Assembly (NCBI RefSeq): GCF_026151205.1
Contig: NC_087073.1
Location: 12,433,578 to 12,497,577 of the forward strand
Length of the DNA: 64,000 bases
Origin: Bolinopsis microptera
Lineage: Eukaryota; Ctenophora; Tentaculata; Lobata; Bolinopsidae
Reading direction: 5' to 3'
Shown in pieces: positions 32,205 to 46,043 of this stretch (positions are counted from its first letter, which is position 1; each line of letters opens with the position of its first letter). The translations under genes and the position numbers were made by a program. Under the pieces are notes generated by a model, which saw only the letters and a list, made by a program, of their open reading frames with translations, ran no database searches and had not been told where the DNA came from.

Positions 32205-34100
32205 GTAGTTTTAATAGCTTATGAATATTGAATAAATTACGTCAATCAAATATACTAGTCAAAGATACAAAAGCGTATTTGAATTCTCGAACAATCGGTC
32301 ACAAAAGATATCACGAATATTATAATACAAATACGTCAGCGTCCTATTTAATTAACATTTCTACAGTTGCTGAGTTGACATCTGGTAAAATACCTAGTTA
32401 ATTAAACCTGTTAAATACACCATGTGCTAATGTGTTATGCTTTTTACAAGGTATCTCCTTTTGTATTTAGACGAAACTAAGTTAGCGCAAAACTTAACAA
32501 AATATACCAACTCTAATTTGCTTTCTAATCGAGTTTAGTTACATGCATATCGTGAGAAAGAGACAGACTTTTTCATAGAGGACAAACGAATGAAACAGTC
32601 TGAAATACGAATCTGTACGATTAGTACTACAGAAAAAGCGGAATTCTTGTTAACATTTATTTGCCGGGAATGTAAGGTATATTTCAATTTGTTAGTGGAG
32701 AAGATTACGGAAGGGGTCAGCAATTTTTATAGACGTGAATCTTGGGATTAAATTGTCTTATTATGAGTAATCAGGCCGAAGTTAGACGAACCGTACATGC
32801 CAAAGGTCCCACGGCCTTGGAACTAATTTGATCCACGATATATCACACAGTCCAGGAAAATAATGATAGATAACGGCCAGCTCCTGAGTTGATTTCGGTA
32901 ATTAAGCTGATTGCGGGGAAATTCTGCCTGAAGAATTTCGGGAACGGGGAATCGAATTGGTCTTTATTGTGTGGTATTTCTATATTTGGCTTATTTGTAG
33001 CAAGACGGGGAGGTCAGGGGTATTATAGTAGTAGAAGTAGTACAAAAGGTAAAATAAGCCCGTTAAGGATATCACAATTCTCACTGTAACTGCAAGTGTA
33101 GAGTGTATTTTATATCTGTAAGAAGGACCTGCAGGCTATGAGGGAGCTGGATAATTTGCTAGGAGGGATACAGATTGTCTCATCGAATCAAACAAAATTG
33201 AGCTTGTTGGGAAAAACGGGTCTGGCCAAGGTAAATTTTCTATCAAAGGTGTTCCTAAAAATATGGAATGATAAACAATTGTCAATTCATCATCATGAAT
33301 TGTCTAGTCAGTTTAGCAAAGACAGAAGCACAGATCTGTAGAAATAGAATACTCAACTCTCAAGCTATCTCTAAACTAGTAGGATCAGTAAACCAATTAT
33401 AATGAAGTCGTAGCCTTGTCTATCCAAAATACCGTAAATGAGAAAGTACATCATTATGTATCTTACAAATTTACATATATTTTGTGTTCTTCATAAATTA
33501 TGTACGCAAGCTGTAGCTTAGGAGCATGGCATCAGTTTTAAACTTCTGTTTAACTACTGAATATACCCACTAATGAGCATGTTATAGTCATTTACAGTGC
33601 AATTAGTGAGTTAGAAACATAAATCATGCTAATCTTGATGACATCAGCGCTTGAGAAGTGAAAATGGTCACAATATAGACTATAGAGGGACTATAGAGAC
33701 TACTGACTGCGCTCACAACTTACAGCTCACGGTGAGCGCAATATATGGGCAATACGACAGAATGATTGTTATTTGGCTCCTCTGATCGACAATGCTGAAA
33801 TTACTTTCGTATTGTGCTCTGGATTTTATCTGGAGAGCTCGCCAGACGTTCATGAACAAAAAGTGGGCATTAATGAGGCAAAGTAGGTTTATAATAAGAC
33901 CAAAATGGTCTCACTTGACCGCTTTTGTTTAGGTTAATATATTGTATATAATTCGTATGTACATCGTCTCATGCGAGCTATAGATACCCGTAAGAAATAG
34001 AGAATACAATATACACGAATACAATCTCATCCCAACAACTTATACACGACTATATTGCTAGATTAAAGAGTGATGAGGCCAGGGGAGCTAGTGTCCGATT
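32205..34100. other. No gene seen
   Basis: AT-rich sequence without supported coding regions. A short frame near 33140-33230 contains a P-loop-like phrase but has no other family features. Confidence 0.45.
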
Positions 34101-34104
34101 AATA

Positions 34105-35200
34105 GTGAACTGTACTACCAATAGTGCACTACATTGCCATGTGTTAGACTGTAGTAGCACTAGCTGCACTACCAATAGTGCACTACATTGCACTGTGTTA
34201 GACTGTAGTAGCACTAGCTGCACTACCAATAGTGCACTACATTGCACTGTGTTAGACTGTAGTAGCACTAGCTGCACTACCAATAGTGCACTACATTGCA
34301 CTGTGTTAGACTGTAGTAGCACTAGCTGCACTACCAATAGTGCACTACATTGCACTATGTTAGACTGTAGTAGCACTAGCTGCACTACCAATAGTGCACT
34401 ACATTGCACTGTGTTAGACTGTAGTAGCACTAGCTGCACTACCAATAGTGCACTACATTGCACTGTGTTAGACTGTAGTAGCACTAGCTGCACTACCAAT
34501 AGTGCACTACATTGCACTGTGTTAGACTGTAGTAGCACTAGCTGCACTACCAATAGTGCACTACATTGCACTGTGTTAGACTGTAGTAGCACTAGCTGCA
34601 CTACCAATAGTGCACTACATTGCACTGTGTTAGACTGTAGTAGCACTAGCTGCACTACCAATAGTGCACTACATTGCACTATGTTAGACTGTAGTAGCAC
34701 TAGCTGCACTACCAATAGTGCACTACATTGCACTGTGTTAGACTGTAGTAGCACTAGCTGCACTACCAATAGTGCACTACATTGCACTGTGTTAGACTGT
34801 AGTAGCACTAGCTGCACTACCAATAGTGCACTACATTGCACTGTGTTAGACTGTAGTAGCACTAGCTGCACTACCAATAGTGCACTACATTGCACTGTGT
34901 TAGACTGTAGTAGCACTAGCTGCACTACCAATAGTGCACTACATTGCACTGTGTTAGACTGTAGTAGCACTAGCTGCACTACCACTAGTGCACTACATTG
35001 CACTGTGTTAGACTGTAGTAGCACTAGCTGCACTACCAATAGTGCACTACATTGCACTGTGTTAGACTGTAGTAGCAATAGCTGCACTACCAATAGTGCA
35101 CTACATTGCACTGTGTTAGACTGTAGTAGCACTAGCTGCACTACCAATAGTGCACTACATTGCACTGTGTTAGACTGTAGTAGCAATAGCTGCACTGTAG
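34105..35200. repeat. 54-bp satellite array, about 20 copies
   Basis: The unit comprises tgcactaccaatagtgcact, acattgcactgtgttagact and gtagtagcactagc (54 bp), repeated about 20 times with very few substitutions. Because 54 is divisible by three and the unit lacks stops in two frames, both strands show 378-391-codon open frames with 18-residue periodicity. The unit is rich in the dyad tagtgcacta. Near-identity of the copies implies recent homogenisation. Coding use is unlikely: there is no initiation context or flanking exon. Confidence 0.95.
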
Positions 35201-35229
35201 TATTAGCATTCTCTGTACACTGCACAGTT

Positions 35230-36899
35230 GAGCACCTATAATCTTGTTTATACTTATAGGCTATTTTTGGACACTTTTAGCTTTGCAAACAGGTCTTGTT
35301 TAACATTTACAACTCCAAGCCCCTATAGCACAGTAGGAGCCACCACATTTCTTGATGCGGTTATTTGCTTCTCAGGTTTTAAACTGTTTATAGCCTCATG
35401 GTGTCTGCCAACAGATGATCTTATTGTTTTTAAACAGAAAACAGAGTATTCTATAAGCCACTAAGTGAGTTGAAAACTTTAGAACACCACGAGAGCGAAC
35501 TCTTTAAGTGCCCATAAAGTTTGTAAAGCTCTCTTAACGTCATAAAACGTTTTAACAGTAGGAAAAGTGTTGAATTCTTTAAGAGTATCGCAGTTCACGC
35601 GTGGTTACCAAACAAATCTGCCAGAGATTTTAAAAGTTTCTCAGCTTTTAACACCCCTGCACAGCTGAGATACGACAAGGAGTGAAAGTTCGGTGACAAG
35701 GTCCAGTCAAAAATGGAATAATGGCTCCGATATATTCCCATTAGAGTGAAAGGTCTTTGAAACCTTTATACCATATTGACAGCTGAGGCGGCAGGGATTT
35801 AAGATAAATGGGGTGGAGGTCAGGGGAGCAGGCGAGTGTACTGCAATACTCGATACAGAATTGAGAACATAACTTGTCTTTGCCTGGCTCTCAAAAAAGG
35901 AATAATGCACTCTAATTTTAGCTTTAGCTGTGCAGTCGAGTAGTCGAGTTAATGCGCATTTTCACCGGTTACTTCCCCATTATAAATGAAACACAATCAA
36001 TTAATGATCATGTAGAATATTTAATGTCGGTTAAAACTTTAGCACGAATGAAGTTTTGCCTGAGAAATAGGACAAGATTCATGCTAATGTAAACAAGGAA
36101 ACGTCCTAGTGAGAAACGGATGCCTACCTTAGATCAATTAATGAATTATTGTAGCCCAAACGCTTGCTCATTAGTGCTTCGTTACCGTTTCTGTCTTGAT
36201 AATTTATGCAAGACATGAGACCGGATTTTGCTATTGTCTCTGCTACTCTGCTTTTATTGCTGCTATCGTCCGCCCACCAGCTAATTTTATCAATTAATTA
36301 GCAGAGTTAATCCTGGTGTGGTACTGCTAATTAAGACTAGAAATTAGGCTACTGCTGTAGATTCTGTACTGCTCAACAACCACGTACGATTTTAAGCTAT
36401 CAAGCTTATTTAATCTTAGAATCTACAATCTACTTTGTGATTAAAATAAGTGGGATCTGGACCAATGATAGGGCCGCACTGTCATATAACCAAAACATGA
36501 ACCATACCAGTAATCACTCCGAGTTGCACAAATCAGCTACTTTTATTTTAGCATAATTACAAAAAGTGGTATGACACGGGCTGGGAGGAAACAAATTTAG
36601 AGATATGGAGAGTATCTGGATATTTAGGACATGTTATTAGGAAGTTTGGTGAGTCAGCAGCAGAGCAAACAACAAGTGCAAGATATGGAGAGTATCTGGA
36701 TATCATACAAGCGGTAAACAGTTTGGTTTAGGTGATTAGTATGGAAACAATGGATGTAGTTGTACATTGTAGTTATAAATTAGATAATTGAAGTAATAAA
36801 CTTGTTCGCTATAGTCGTGGGAAGTGGTGGGAAGTTGATCGATATTATCACTTATATAATACTGGCTCAAACAAAACTCTTAGAATAAATGGCTAAGAG
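35230..36899. other. No gene seen
   Basis: No supported coding sequence. A phrase gatatggagagtatctggat occurs twice (about 36601 and 36682). Confidence 0.45.
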
Positions 36900-39500
36900 G
36901 TGCTTCATTTAAAGTGTTTATAATTGATGTGTCCAATGTACACTTTATGCGCCCTTCTGCCAATAAAAGTGGGCTGTAACATACTTTTACTCTGAAATAC
37001 TCAGGGCCAAGCAAAAAACAAAGACCACATAACCACGTTTACACAGAACAACAATGGTCAGATCGAGCGGTGAAAGCACCACACTTGCTAGCAGAAAACA
37101 ATGATACATGACAGAATGACTACAGGATATGTGATCACGTGACTACAGGATATGGTAGCCTGATCACGTGTGTTTATTTAGCATGAGATTGAGACGGTTG
37201 TATCAAAAGGTGGTTTTAACATTAAAAGTTTGTTAAAAGGGTATGTATAATGTATAATGTATCTAACAATTACATGAATACGACTGGTTAAGAAAATACA
37301 CGAGTAATAGGCGCAACCTCTAGCGTAAACCTCTACCGTTTATATTCGTATGTGACCGTTAAATATTGATATTAGTATGTGACTGATAAATGGGAGCAGT
37401 TTAAATACCATGATCATGGCTGATAGCTGCTCTCCAACTCTCTCAAACAGAGACAAAGAGGTAATTTCCTATAGTTTATACTCCTCTTACCATACTAGTA
37501 CAACTTTTGGGATGCAGCAATAGAGCTTTTAACATAAACATAATGAGCGCCTGCATTTTTAAATAGACAAAACTTGAATACTTGTTAAAAACAGATAGTT
37601 AGATTATTTATAGCTGGTATCGTGAGAGAGAAGGTCAAAAGCTATAATGCTTGCCCCCCCCCCCCCCCCCCCACAACTGTTACAAGGGTAATGGTTTAAA
37701 GTTAATACATTCCCTCGCTAAAAAGACTGCAATACTCTTCATAAGTTGCTTTATAAGTCTTTAACAAACATTTAGCTTTTTAAGTCTTTAGCTCTTCTCT
37801 AAGGAAAATGTTATGGTACCCATATCTAATGCCCTTTACCAACAAAACAAGTCCACATAACACACATAACAGCCTTCACTTCAATTAGCTTTAAAACAAA
37901 GACTAAGTGTCCAGAAACGACTGAGGTTTAAAGTAAAAGTGGTGAAAGAACCTAGCAATGCTACAGCACTATGATATTATGGTTATTAGTGGATGTGACC
38001 TTGTCACGCGTGTCGTCTTATCACGTGGTGTCTGTGAGACGGTTAAATATGTGATTATTAAAAAGTGTTTTTACTATCAAAAGTTTGTAAAAATGGTATG
38101 TAAAACAATTATTATATAAATGCTGTCAATTCTTCTGTCAATACGATATCAACTAATAAATATCAGAGTAATGGGCACTTGTTGAGCGTATGAATTGCAG
38201 CAATCGAACTCTCAACTCAATGTGACAGTGGGGCGCCATGTATCGATATCATATTTATATATGTGTGCATATATTTATATTTGATTGTAATTAAAGATTT
38301 TAAGGCGTTAGTGCCGAGTAATGCCTCCGGGTAGTGCTTCTCAATCAGCCAAAATTCTGAGATTTTAAAAGCTTTTTTAGCTATTTAGGTCGTAGCTATT
38401 TGGAAATTATGTTTGAATTATTTCTCTACTAAAACTGTCAATATTGGCCTATTTAAACTATCTTAAAACACAAATAGTTAAATTCTTTGTGACATTTTTG
38501 GTGATTCTATCATGAGAGATAGCACCAAATTTGATTGAGTATCAGCCCACTTGCACTTACTACATTAGTTGACTCAAATTTAGCCCTAAATCTAAATTTT
38601 TGAGTTGTTATTAGCGCAAATTTTAGTTTAAAAGATTTCAAATTCGGGATTATTCGGGAACAGATACAGTTACTAGTAACTAGCCTCATTAGTATTAAAA
38701 GAGGGTTTGTACAACTATTTATCAGATAATTAAACTAAACTTGCTCTCTACTCTATAGACTTGTTACTCGTTATGGTAGGAGGTGCCCCACATTATTGCT
38801 ACTGAATGAACCCTGTGTTGCTGTAACCCTTTGTTGCTTCTTAAGTCTTACATCAATTTGATGCAGCCATTTGCGTTCCAAACATTCTACACCCCTCTTT
38901 AGCTCTATGAGTAGGTAAATAACTTGGTACTCTTATCTTATCCCTGCTAATAACAAAACAGACCACAAGACAGTCTTAAACTCGATCTGAGGAATTCACT
39001 CCGATTATATTACACAAATCTCGTGTCCATAAAGTGAAGAAACACGAACAAGCAGTTAAAAATCTCACAGGCTAGCACAAAATTATGTTATCATTAGCCG
39101 GATCAGGATATAGTCGTGTCATGTGTGTTTATTTAGTATGAGGTTTTTCAAACGGTTATAAAATTATCAAAGGTTTATAAATATGTTGCTATTTATATAC
39201 GTATAAGCACTGTCAATTCTTTAAAATGATGATTAAATGATCACTGGGCAAGAAATATTTGAGTGATGGGTACATGGGTATACTTCTGACCTGTCTGAAC
39301 TTATATCCTTAGCTGAACGTTAAATGAAATATCTTATTAAAACGTCGTGAAATAGGGTGCCAGCAGTTTAAAGATCAAGATAGTGCCTAAGAGTTGTTCT
39401 CCATTCCTCCTATACAGAGAAGTCACGTTATCACTGCAATAAAATCTGAAGTTCTGTGTTGTTAAAAGTGCACTGATGGTAAGGTTATTAGAGCACTGAA
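36900..39500. repeat. Three diverged about 1-kb units
   Basis: Similar blocks recur in order at about 36.95-37.26, 37.85-38.14 and 38.93-39.22 kb. Each has a Lys-codon-like aacaaa...ccacata stretch, then a tcacgtg-type or gtcatgtg motif, then tgtttatttag...gagacggtta, then a short atcaaaagtttgtaaaaa tract. Sequence between them also shows diverged similarity (agatagttagattatt... versus aaatagttaaattctt...). They are old tandem duplications or degenerate mobile elements. A C-tract of about 21 lies at 37652-37672. No coding was seen. Confidence 0.5.
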
Positions 39501-39807
39501 ACTTTTAAGTTATAGCAAATAAAACCAGGTTCACTCGTCATTCCTTAAAGTGTATGCTCCTGGTACCGTACTTGTCGAGCATTTGAATTGCAGCAGTGGA
39601 ACATTGAGCACAGTAACTGGTGCAGTGACAAATGACAGATGACCTGTGTACTGAAAAGATGAAACGCACGGTAAAGACACAAAGCAAACGAAGTTTCGGA
39701 GCCTCATGTATAAAACATAAGAGCTATATTGATATGCAGAACACCTCGGATCAGTGTCGGATTTTGAATGCAAGTCATGAGTTTTTATAGGCCTTGAAAA
39801 GTAAAAA

Positions 39808-39962
39808 GGGAGTGGAGCTGCAAAAATAGAGTTGCGTTAACCATTTAAAATGATTTGTTGCTTTGTTCATGCTGCACTAGCTATCAGTGGTTCAGTTACA
39901 CTTGAATTCATGTTATTTATAATTTCCATTGAGCTTGTGTCGTGCATGATAACATGATGCGA
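39808..39962 (+). repeat. Dispersed repeat B, copy 1
   Basis: Matches 43826-43980 in the same orientation. Shared phrases include gcagtggagctgcaa or its close variant, gcgttaac, ctatcagtggttcagt, aattcatgt and tgcatgataaca. The pair is about 150 bp long with moderate divergence. No coding. Confidence 0.8.
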
Positions 39963-40445
39963 TTGATATAACTTGCACATGTCAAATATTGCTCATTTCT
40001 TTCGTGCAATCCATATAATAAAATATGCGTTAAAATTTTTCAGATAGATGGGCAATTTGCTATGAATTTGTTAAAAACTAAAAAGAAGAGTGGTTTTATT
40101 TATGCATTTATAAAACACCACATAAAAAGGAAACAATATCTGAAAAAGGATCACTAGAAATGAATGCTCCACTAGCGAAGTCAACTTGAAGATTTAGTAT
40201 TTGGTGATGTACAAATACGAGAGTTTTTTCTTTGAAAATCTAGATTTCGTTCCAAATTAAGAATCAATCTCACAGTATTGCTCCCTGATACACAAAAAAT
40301 GTACCAAACATCAGACCACGAATGTAAAGAACAAGTATGCGTTAACAAAAGCTTAGGAATTTTAGCAATTTTTATGGAATACTAACAAACACCAGACGTC
40401 AAGTATTAGTAATATTATACACGTCGACAATTTTAGCTTTCCCTA

Positions 40446-40888
40446 CAGGAGCTAACACAGGAGCTAACACAGGAGCTAACACAGGAGCTAACTCAGGAGC
40501 TAACACAGAAGCTAACACATGAGCTAACACAGGAGCTAACAAATGAGCTAACTCAGGAGCTAACTCAGGAGCTAACATAGGAGCTAACTCAGGAGCTATC
40601 ACAGGAGCTAACTCAGGAGCTAACTCAGGAGCTAACTCAGGAGCTAACACAGGAGCTAACGCAGGAGCTAACTCGGGAGCTAACACAGGAGCTAACACAG
40701 GAGCTAACTCAGGAGCTAACTCAGGAGCTAACTCAGGAGCTAACATAGGAGCTAACGCAGGAGCTAACACAGGAGCTAACTCAGGAGCTAACATAGGAGC
40801 TAACGCAGGAGCTAACACAGGAGCTAACTCAGGAGCTAACATAGGAGCTAACGCAGGAGCTAACTCAGGAGCTAACACAGGAGCTAAA
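40446..40888. repeat. 12-bp minisatellite, about 37 copies
   Basis: The unit is caggagctaac plus a variable position. The variable dinucleotide (ac, tc, gc or at) produces four unit types that recur in the same order in the right half, a higher-order 48-bp period. The minus strand shows a 176-codon frame of Leu-Ala-Pro-X units (X mostly Val, Glu, Ala or Met). With no other protein content, the frame is most likely a product of the repeat. Confidence 0.93.
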
Positions 40889-40929
40889 GCTGAGGGGGAA
40901 ACAGATAACATTCCTGATCGATACTGCAC

Positions 40930-43825
40930 TGGTGTACAATAAAACTAACTAGATCAACTCACGTAAGAATGAGACAATATTATATATTAATATAGCGGCC
41001 TGCTCCAGCTAACTATCTATAACAACGCCACATGGGATCCAAACGTTGTTGCTTGTTCACATTAACTGTGTAGTTGTAATTGTTATAGGAAAGTTTAAAC
41101 ACTTGAAAGCGGTCCACCGTCAGCAATTGACTTTAAAGCGGTTACCGGGGAAAAAAAGTTCAAAGTAAAACACAGCGTATTAGAGCTTTTCATCTAGAAG
41201 TGAAACAAATTCTTTATACATGTATTATGGAGCTAGGGACTAGCTACACTTTGTTGAATTTAATTGATTCCATCCCATTCCATAAATGTAAACATTTTTA
41301 GTGTTGAAATAAGATTTTGATTCCTATCTTTAAAATTTGGATCACAATAATTCTATTTACGAATGGTTAAAATTGAAGACAACTGTACGTAGGGCGCTGT
41401 AACACTAAAACACAGTCCACCTCTAGTCCAGTGCTATGATTATTCAGAACTGAAGAGGGGAGCCAGGGAGGAGTGTATAACTGCCCAGGGATACTTGCTT
41501 TATAATGCTGTATTATAATTATATGTAGAATCATTGAGGAGGGGGCTGGGGGCTATTATAGTTGTATAGGGGGTTTATATTATCAAGTATACTCTCCAGA
41601 CACTAGAGAGAGAGTAATTAGGCGGACTGAAATATTCAACGCATAAGGGCAAGGCAAACCTATATTGTGATTATATAATACAACTCGTCTAAGTCTAACC
41701 AGCTCATTGACTTAGCTTATTATTAAAGCACGAGCTCAGAGCACGCCCCTTGGTTATATAACAGCCGGGTTGGAGATAACAATACAAACTAAATATCGCC
41801 CATCAATGTATTAAAGTATTAAGCAAATTAACAATAAACATCAAAGGTTTTCGGTCGATTTTTTGTTATGTTTGCTTTTGAACATCCTGGTAATGAAAAT
41901 TATTTTAAGCAAACATGTTTGCTTTAAAGAATTTGACAAAGGAGTAGTGATTAAAAGGCGAAGGCGCGGTTTAAGTAGTTGTAGCCGTTTAGATAATTTA
42001 AGTAGGTGAAGATGTAAGGGCCACAAAAAGATGAAAAGGTGCTTGAGGCTCTAGCATCTGTTTTGACCCTAGCCTGGAGTAGTTCTAGCTACCAATTGTA
42101 ACGTAGTTAGACAATAAACGGTACAGGGATAAAAGCTACCCAGTACAGATCCCCAGCGCACTGTGTCTTTTTTATTGGATTGTATAAGTGAATCATGATC
42201 TGTTCTAATCATAACTTGATAGTAACCAGCATTTTGACTTGTATCTTGGTCCGATACAGCTATCCAACCCATCTCGCATCTACTAATACTGTAGGCCAGG
42301 TTAAAATTTCCCTTTCCCTGAATCGATTGGCTGCGACATAATACCAAAATTTTCAAGACTAATCAGACTCCTTGATGTCATCATCGTAAACTCCAGACTC
42401 AAAAAGTTTTGAAAAATGCAAAAGAATGCTCTCTAAGTCTAACGGTAACATGATTGAGGAACGGGAAGTACTGGACGGCAAAATCACTTTTATCTCCCGC
42501 CTCTCAGCAAATACTTCCCAAATTGTCACCTGTCTTGATACCGAACCAATAATGTTATTATACTATCGGGAACACAACTTCCCGTTACGGAATATGTCAT
42601 GATCTTTTGGGCGCAAGCCATAAATTTCGACTTTTTAAATGTGTACCCAAGTTTCATGATTCGTATAGTTTCGGCATCCTTACATAAACTAACAATTACC
42701 AAACTCAGAGGCATCAGCTAGCTGACTGCTTCTTCGTAAGAAATCGCTAGAATAACAACAACAAATTTGTTTTTTCCGTGTCTGTAACCTTGGAGGCTGT
42801 AACCTTTGGTAAAAATCTCTAAATGAGTCCTACCACATCGTGCCTCCGATAGTTTAAAGACAGCCAATAGTTGCCGAGAAATATTTTAGCTTCCCTGATT
42901 AGCAAGAAACACTAAAGTGACAAAACCTAACAACTGCACTGTTGTAAGTGGAGCGTCTCTCGTTAGCTGGAATTAGCGAGCTGATTTACTAATATCACAC
43001 ATCCCACTATCTACTATTCACACCTCTCGGCTCTCACAATCTATTAACAGAGTCGAAGGGCCATGATCAAAATAGTCTTCACAGCTTCACTGCGTCAGAA
43101 TTTAAGTGTTAGGACGTTAAGTGTGCGTATTGTTTTGGGGTCATAATTTTGAAGGTTTTATCTCGGCTGGGGTTTTTTTAATTTTTTGGTTTTCGAATGA
43201 TGCATGGTAACAGAAATTCTTTTAATTAAGCTACATGGTATTCTTATTGCTATGATCCATTTTGTCTGACAAGAATCTCAATACACTCATAACTAGAATA
43301 ATCCAAAGATAATTTCCGTGGACCGTTATACGATATTCACGTCGCCATACACGAACAATTTCTGTAAGCTCAGGAATTTGGTCCGACGGCCTGTAACTTT
43401 AAAATAAGATTTACAAATCTCTGAGGAGAATTCAAGTCAATCCTTATTAGTAACCGGAAAACAATTTGAGATACGTAAACAGATCCAACATTAGAAAACC
43501 GAAATTTCATTAATTTTAAGTCTACCTCCACCTTTCTAAATTATATTTAGGGTGGGGTTATGGTTCAAGTTTGGATTGCGTTTTAGCCTTATTAGGGTTA
43601 GAGTAAAGTTTCAGGCAGGATAGAGTTAACTAGTTTAAGTAAAGGTGTAATGTTTAAAATCTTAGGTTCAAATGTCGTGCCATGGAAATATAATCAATTA
43701 ATGAATTTATCTGTCTAGTACACTTAAAATGTATACACATTTTTGCTAGCTTAATGTGTAATTATAAGTTTGCGATATTACTTTATCAGTTTAAAACTGT
43801 ACAGTAGTCGTAACATCGTGTGGAG
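40930..43825. other. No gene seen
   Basis: AT-rich. Open frames of 60-95 codons on the minus strand (41841-42714) show no domain or splice partners. Confidence 0.45.
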
Positions 43826-43980
43826 GGGCAGTGGAGCTGCAATAATAGCGCTGCGTTAACTATTTAAAATTATTTGTCGTTTTGTTCATACTGCAGCTAT
43901 CAGTGGTTCAGTAACACTCGAATTCATGTAATTTATTATTTCCATTGTATTGAGCTTGTGGCCTGCATGATAACATTTAA
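43826..43980 (+). repeat. Dispersed repeat B, copy 2
   Basis: Second copy of the sequence at 39808-39962, same orientation, about 4 kb away. Confidence 0.8.
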
Positions 43981-45496
43981 TGGAGCATTGGGATGTCTGG
44001 GAAAAAACTAACTTTACGAACGAAACGGTTGACAGGCCGAAATATCTAACACTGACTAGAATAAAAGCACTGAAAAACTATTGACTGAAACCATTGACTA
44101 GACTAAGGTTTACACGATAGCCATCATTTAAAAGAGGAAATCAAATTTCATCATGGGATATATGATATGGTACCACGTGGTACAGCCCTTGATTACACAC
44201 GGAGCAGATTGGGATATGTCCCCGTCTTATTTGAAGACGAAACACGAACACGTCATAAGAATAAGATCGGGTATGATCAAGGATGTGAAGCTTGTTTATG
44301 GTCAATAGCAATGTGGTCCCTGAAGTGAGCATACTAAGTAAAATAGACGGGCCAAGGAGATCATGACTCATGTACAGTATCAGATGTACAAATAAACATG
44401 ACTTGAGAATTCGCAATCCTCTGGTCCAGTGACTTGGTCACTTATTGGCCCTGGTCTCGGTAAGCACAGCAAGATACCCATACGATGACACACGGAATAC
44501 TTACTGCTGACGAAACAAAGTGAATGAGAATTGGACATAAGATGAGCTCTAATGGTCAACTCCTTCACAACAATCTATAAAATACGGTGGGCGATAAGAG
44601 GTGCTGGACCGAGAGTCAGGAATCCTCTCCCTAGCCTACCCGAACACGGTGAAACGAGGCCGCAACAATTTAGTCTCCTTGGTAACAATCTATACTCCTT
44701 AGTAACACTATATTACCACCCAGGCGACTGAGTCATATCAGTTATCTCTCACCCCAAACCACTCTCGTCCTCTTCCTTGGTAGAGATTACTTGGTAGGAG
44801 GCCAAACAATGTGGATTGAGGCGGTACTAAGGGTAAGAGAATTGGCTGATGGAAGGGCCAGACATCACATGTACTTTTAATTTAAAAGCGGTGATTTAAC
44901 AAAAGTTCGGGTTTAACTGAAATAAAAGAACTGCAAACAAACAGTCGAGACTTGTCGAGAGATGTCTCCAGATATCTAAGGGTCCTTTTATCGAATGCTG
45001 TTGGTCTAGACTTAACAATTTTCATTTTTTAAAGAATTATAGTACACCCTACTAGACAATAATTGTATCAGACAATAATTGTATCAACGGAGGAGATATG
45101 ACAAAATAGGGCAGTGGTGTTGAAATTGAAGAAACAAAACTGATAACAGGCCGACAGTAAAACATTTCTACCATGCCCTTAATAAGTGTGGTATTTTTTT
45201 AAATCATAAAAACTTAAAACTGGTAAAACGTGTTGCAACCTATGGACCTATTGAAATTGAATTGGAGGAGGATTTCATACCAATGTACGTGGTTTGTAAC
45301 TCTAGAAGGACACATTTCTACGTCTTTACTAAGGTCCTGGTTCTAACAGTGGTAGACAGATAATTCACTGCACTGCATAATTATATGCAGAGTTGTGATG
45401 ATATTTATTCATTCACTAATTTTGCAGTCTGCAATTGTCTTACCGAGAACCACTGGTGCCTCTCGTAACACTAGTTCAGCCCAAAATCCTACAAAA
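43981..45496. other. No gene seen
   Basis: No coding sequence or repeat was supported apart from a short duplicated gacaataattgtatca at about 45055-45086. Confidence 0.45.
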
Positions 45497-46043
45497 TAGT
45501 AGTAGTAGTAGTAGTAAATCTTTCAAAGTACGAAATATCTCTTTAAAAGAGCATCCTAGGCACCTTATAGATATCAAAACGCATAAAAAAGAAAACAAAA
45601 ACATCAACCATCTTCTAACTTCTTCCACTCCTCCCTATCTAAAGCTAAAAATCTAAGGTCTTCGAAATCAGTCAAATTCTTAAGTCTAATATCAAGATTT
45701 CTACTGGTCAAGTCTTTTCTAATAACATCTAATAAGTTTAAACATGGTCTACCCCGTCTCCCTTCCATAAAAATATCAGAATTTATAGCAAATAACATAG
45801 AGGTGTATGCTGGTGAGTCTTCCTGTCCTCTTAAGATATGTCCTAACATTCTCCATCGAAACTTAGAGACTCTCACAGACAAGGGAGTGACATAACAACG
45901 AGCATAGAGTGCCTCATTAGAAATAACCCCAATAGGCCATCTGATGTTGAGGATTCTTCGGAGGTGTTTGCGATGAGCAATATCAAGTTCATTCAACGAA
46001 GCTAGTGGTGCAGCCCAGGAGTTGCAGTTTTTACAAAATAGTA

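Noticed and set aside
33138-33341. Frame with a Walker A-like LLGKTGLAK phrase
   Set aside because: No preceding strand pattern, no Thr/Ser after the Lys and no further ATPase motifs; likely chance.
34050-35241. Long overlapping open frames (378 and 391 codons) on both strands
   Set aside because: They arise from a 54-bp tandem unit with no stops in those frames; there is no non-repeat protein content.
40399-40929. 176-codon Leu-Ala-Pro-X protein on the minus strand
   Set aside because: A 12-bp minisatellite explains it; flanking residues have no signal peptide or domain and no splice partners.
42069-42356. 95-codon minus-strand frame with a protein-like texture
   Set aside because: No recognisable family, no supporting splice sites, isolated in a gene-poor region.
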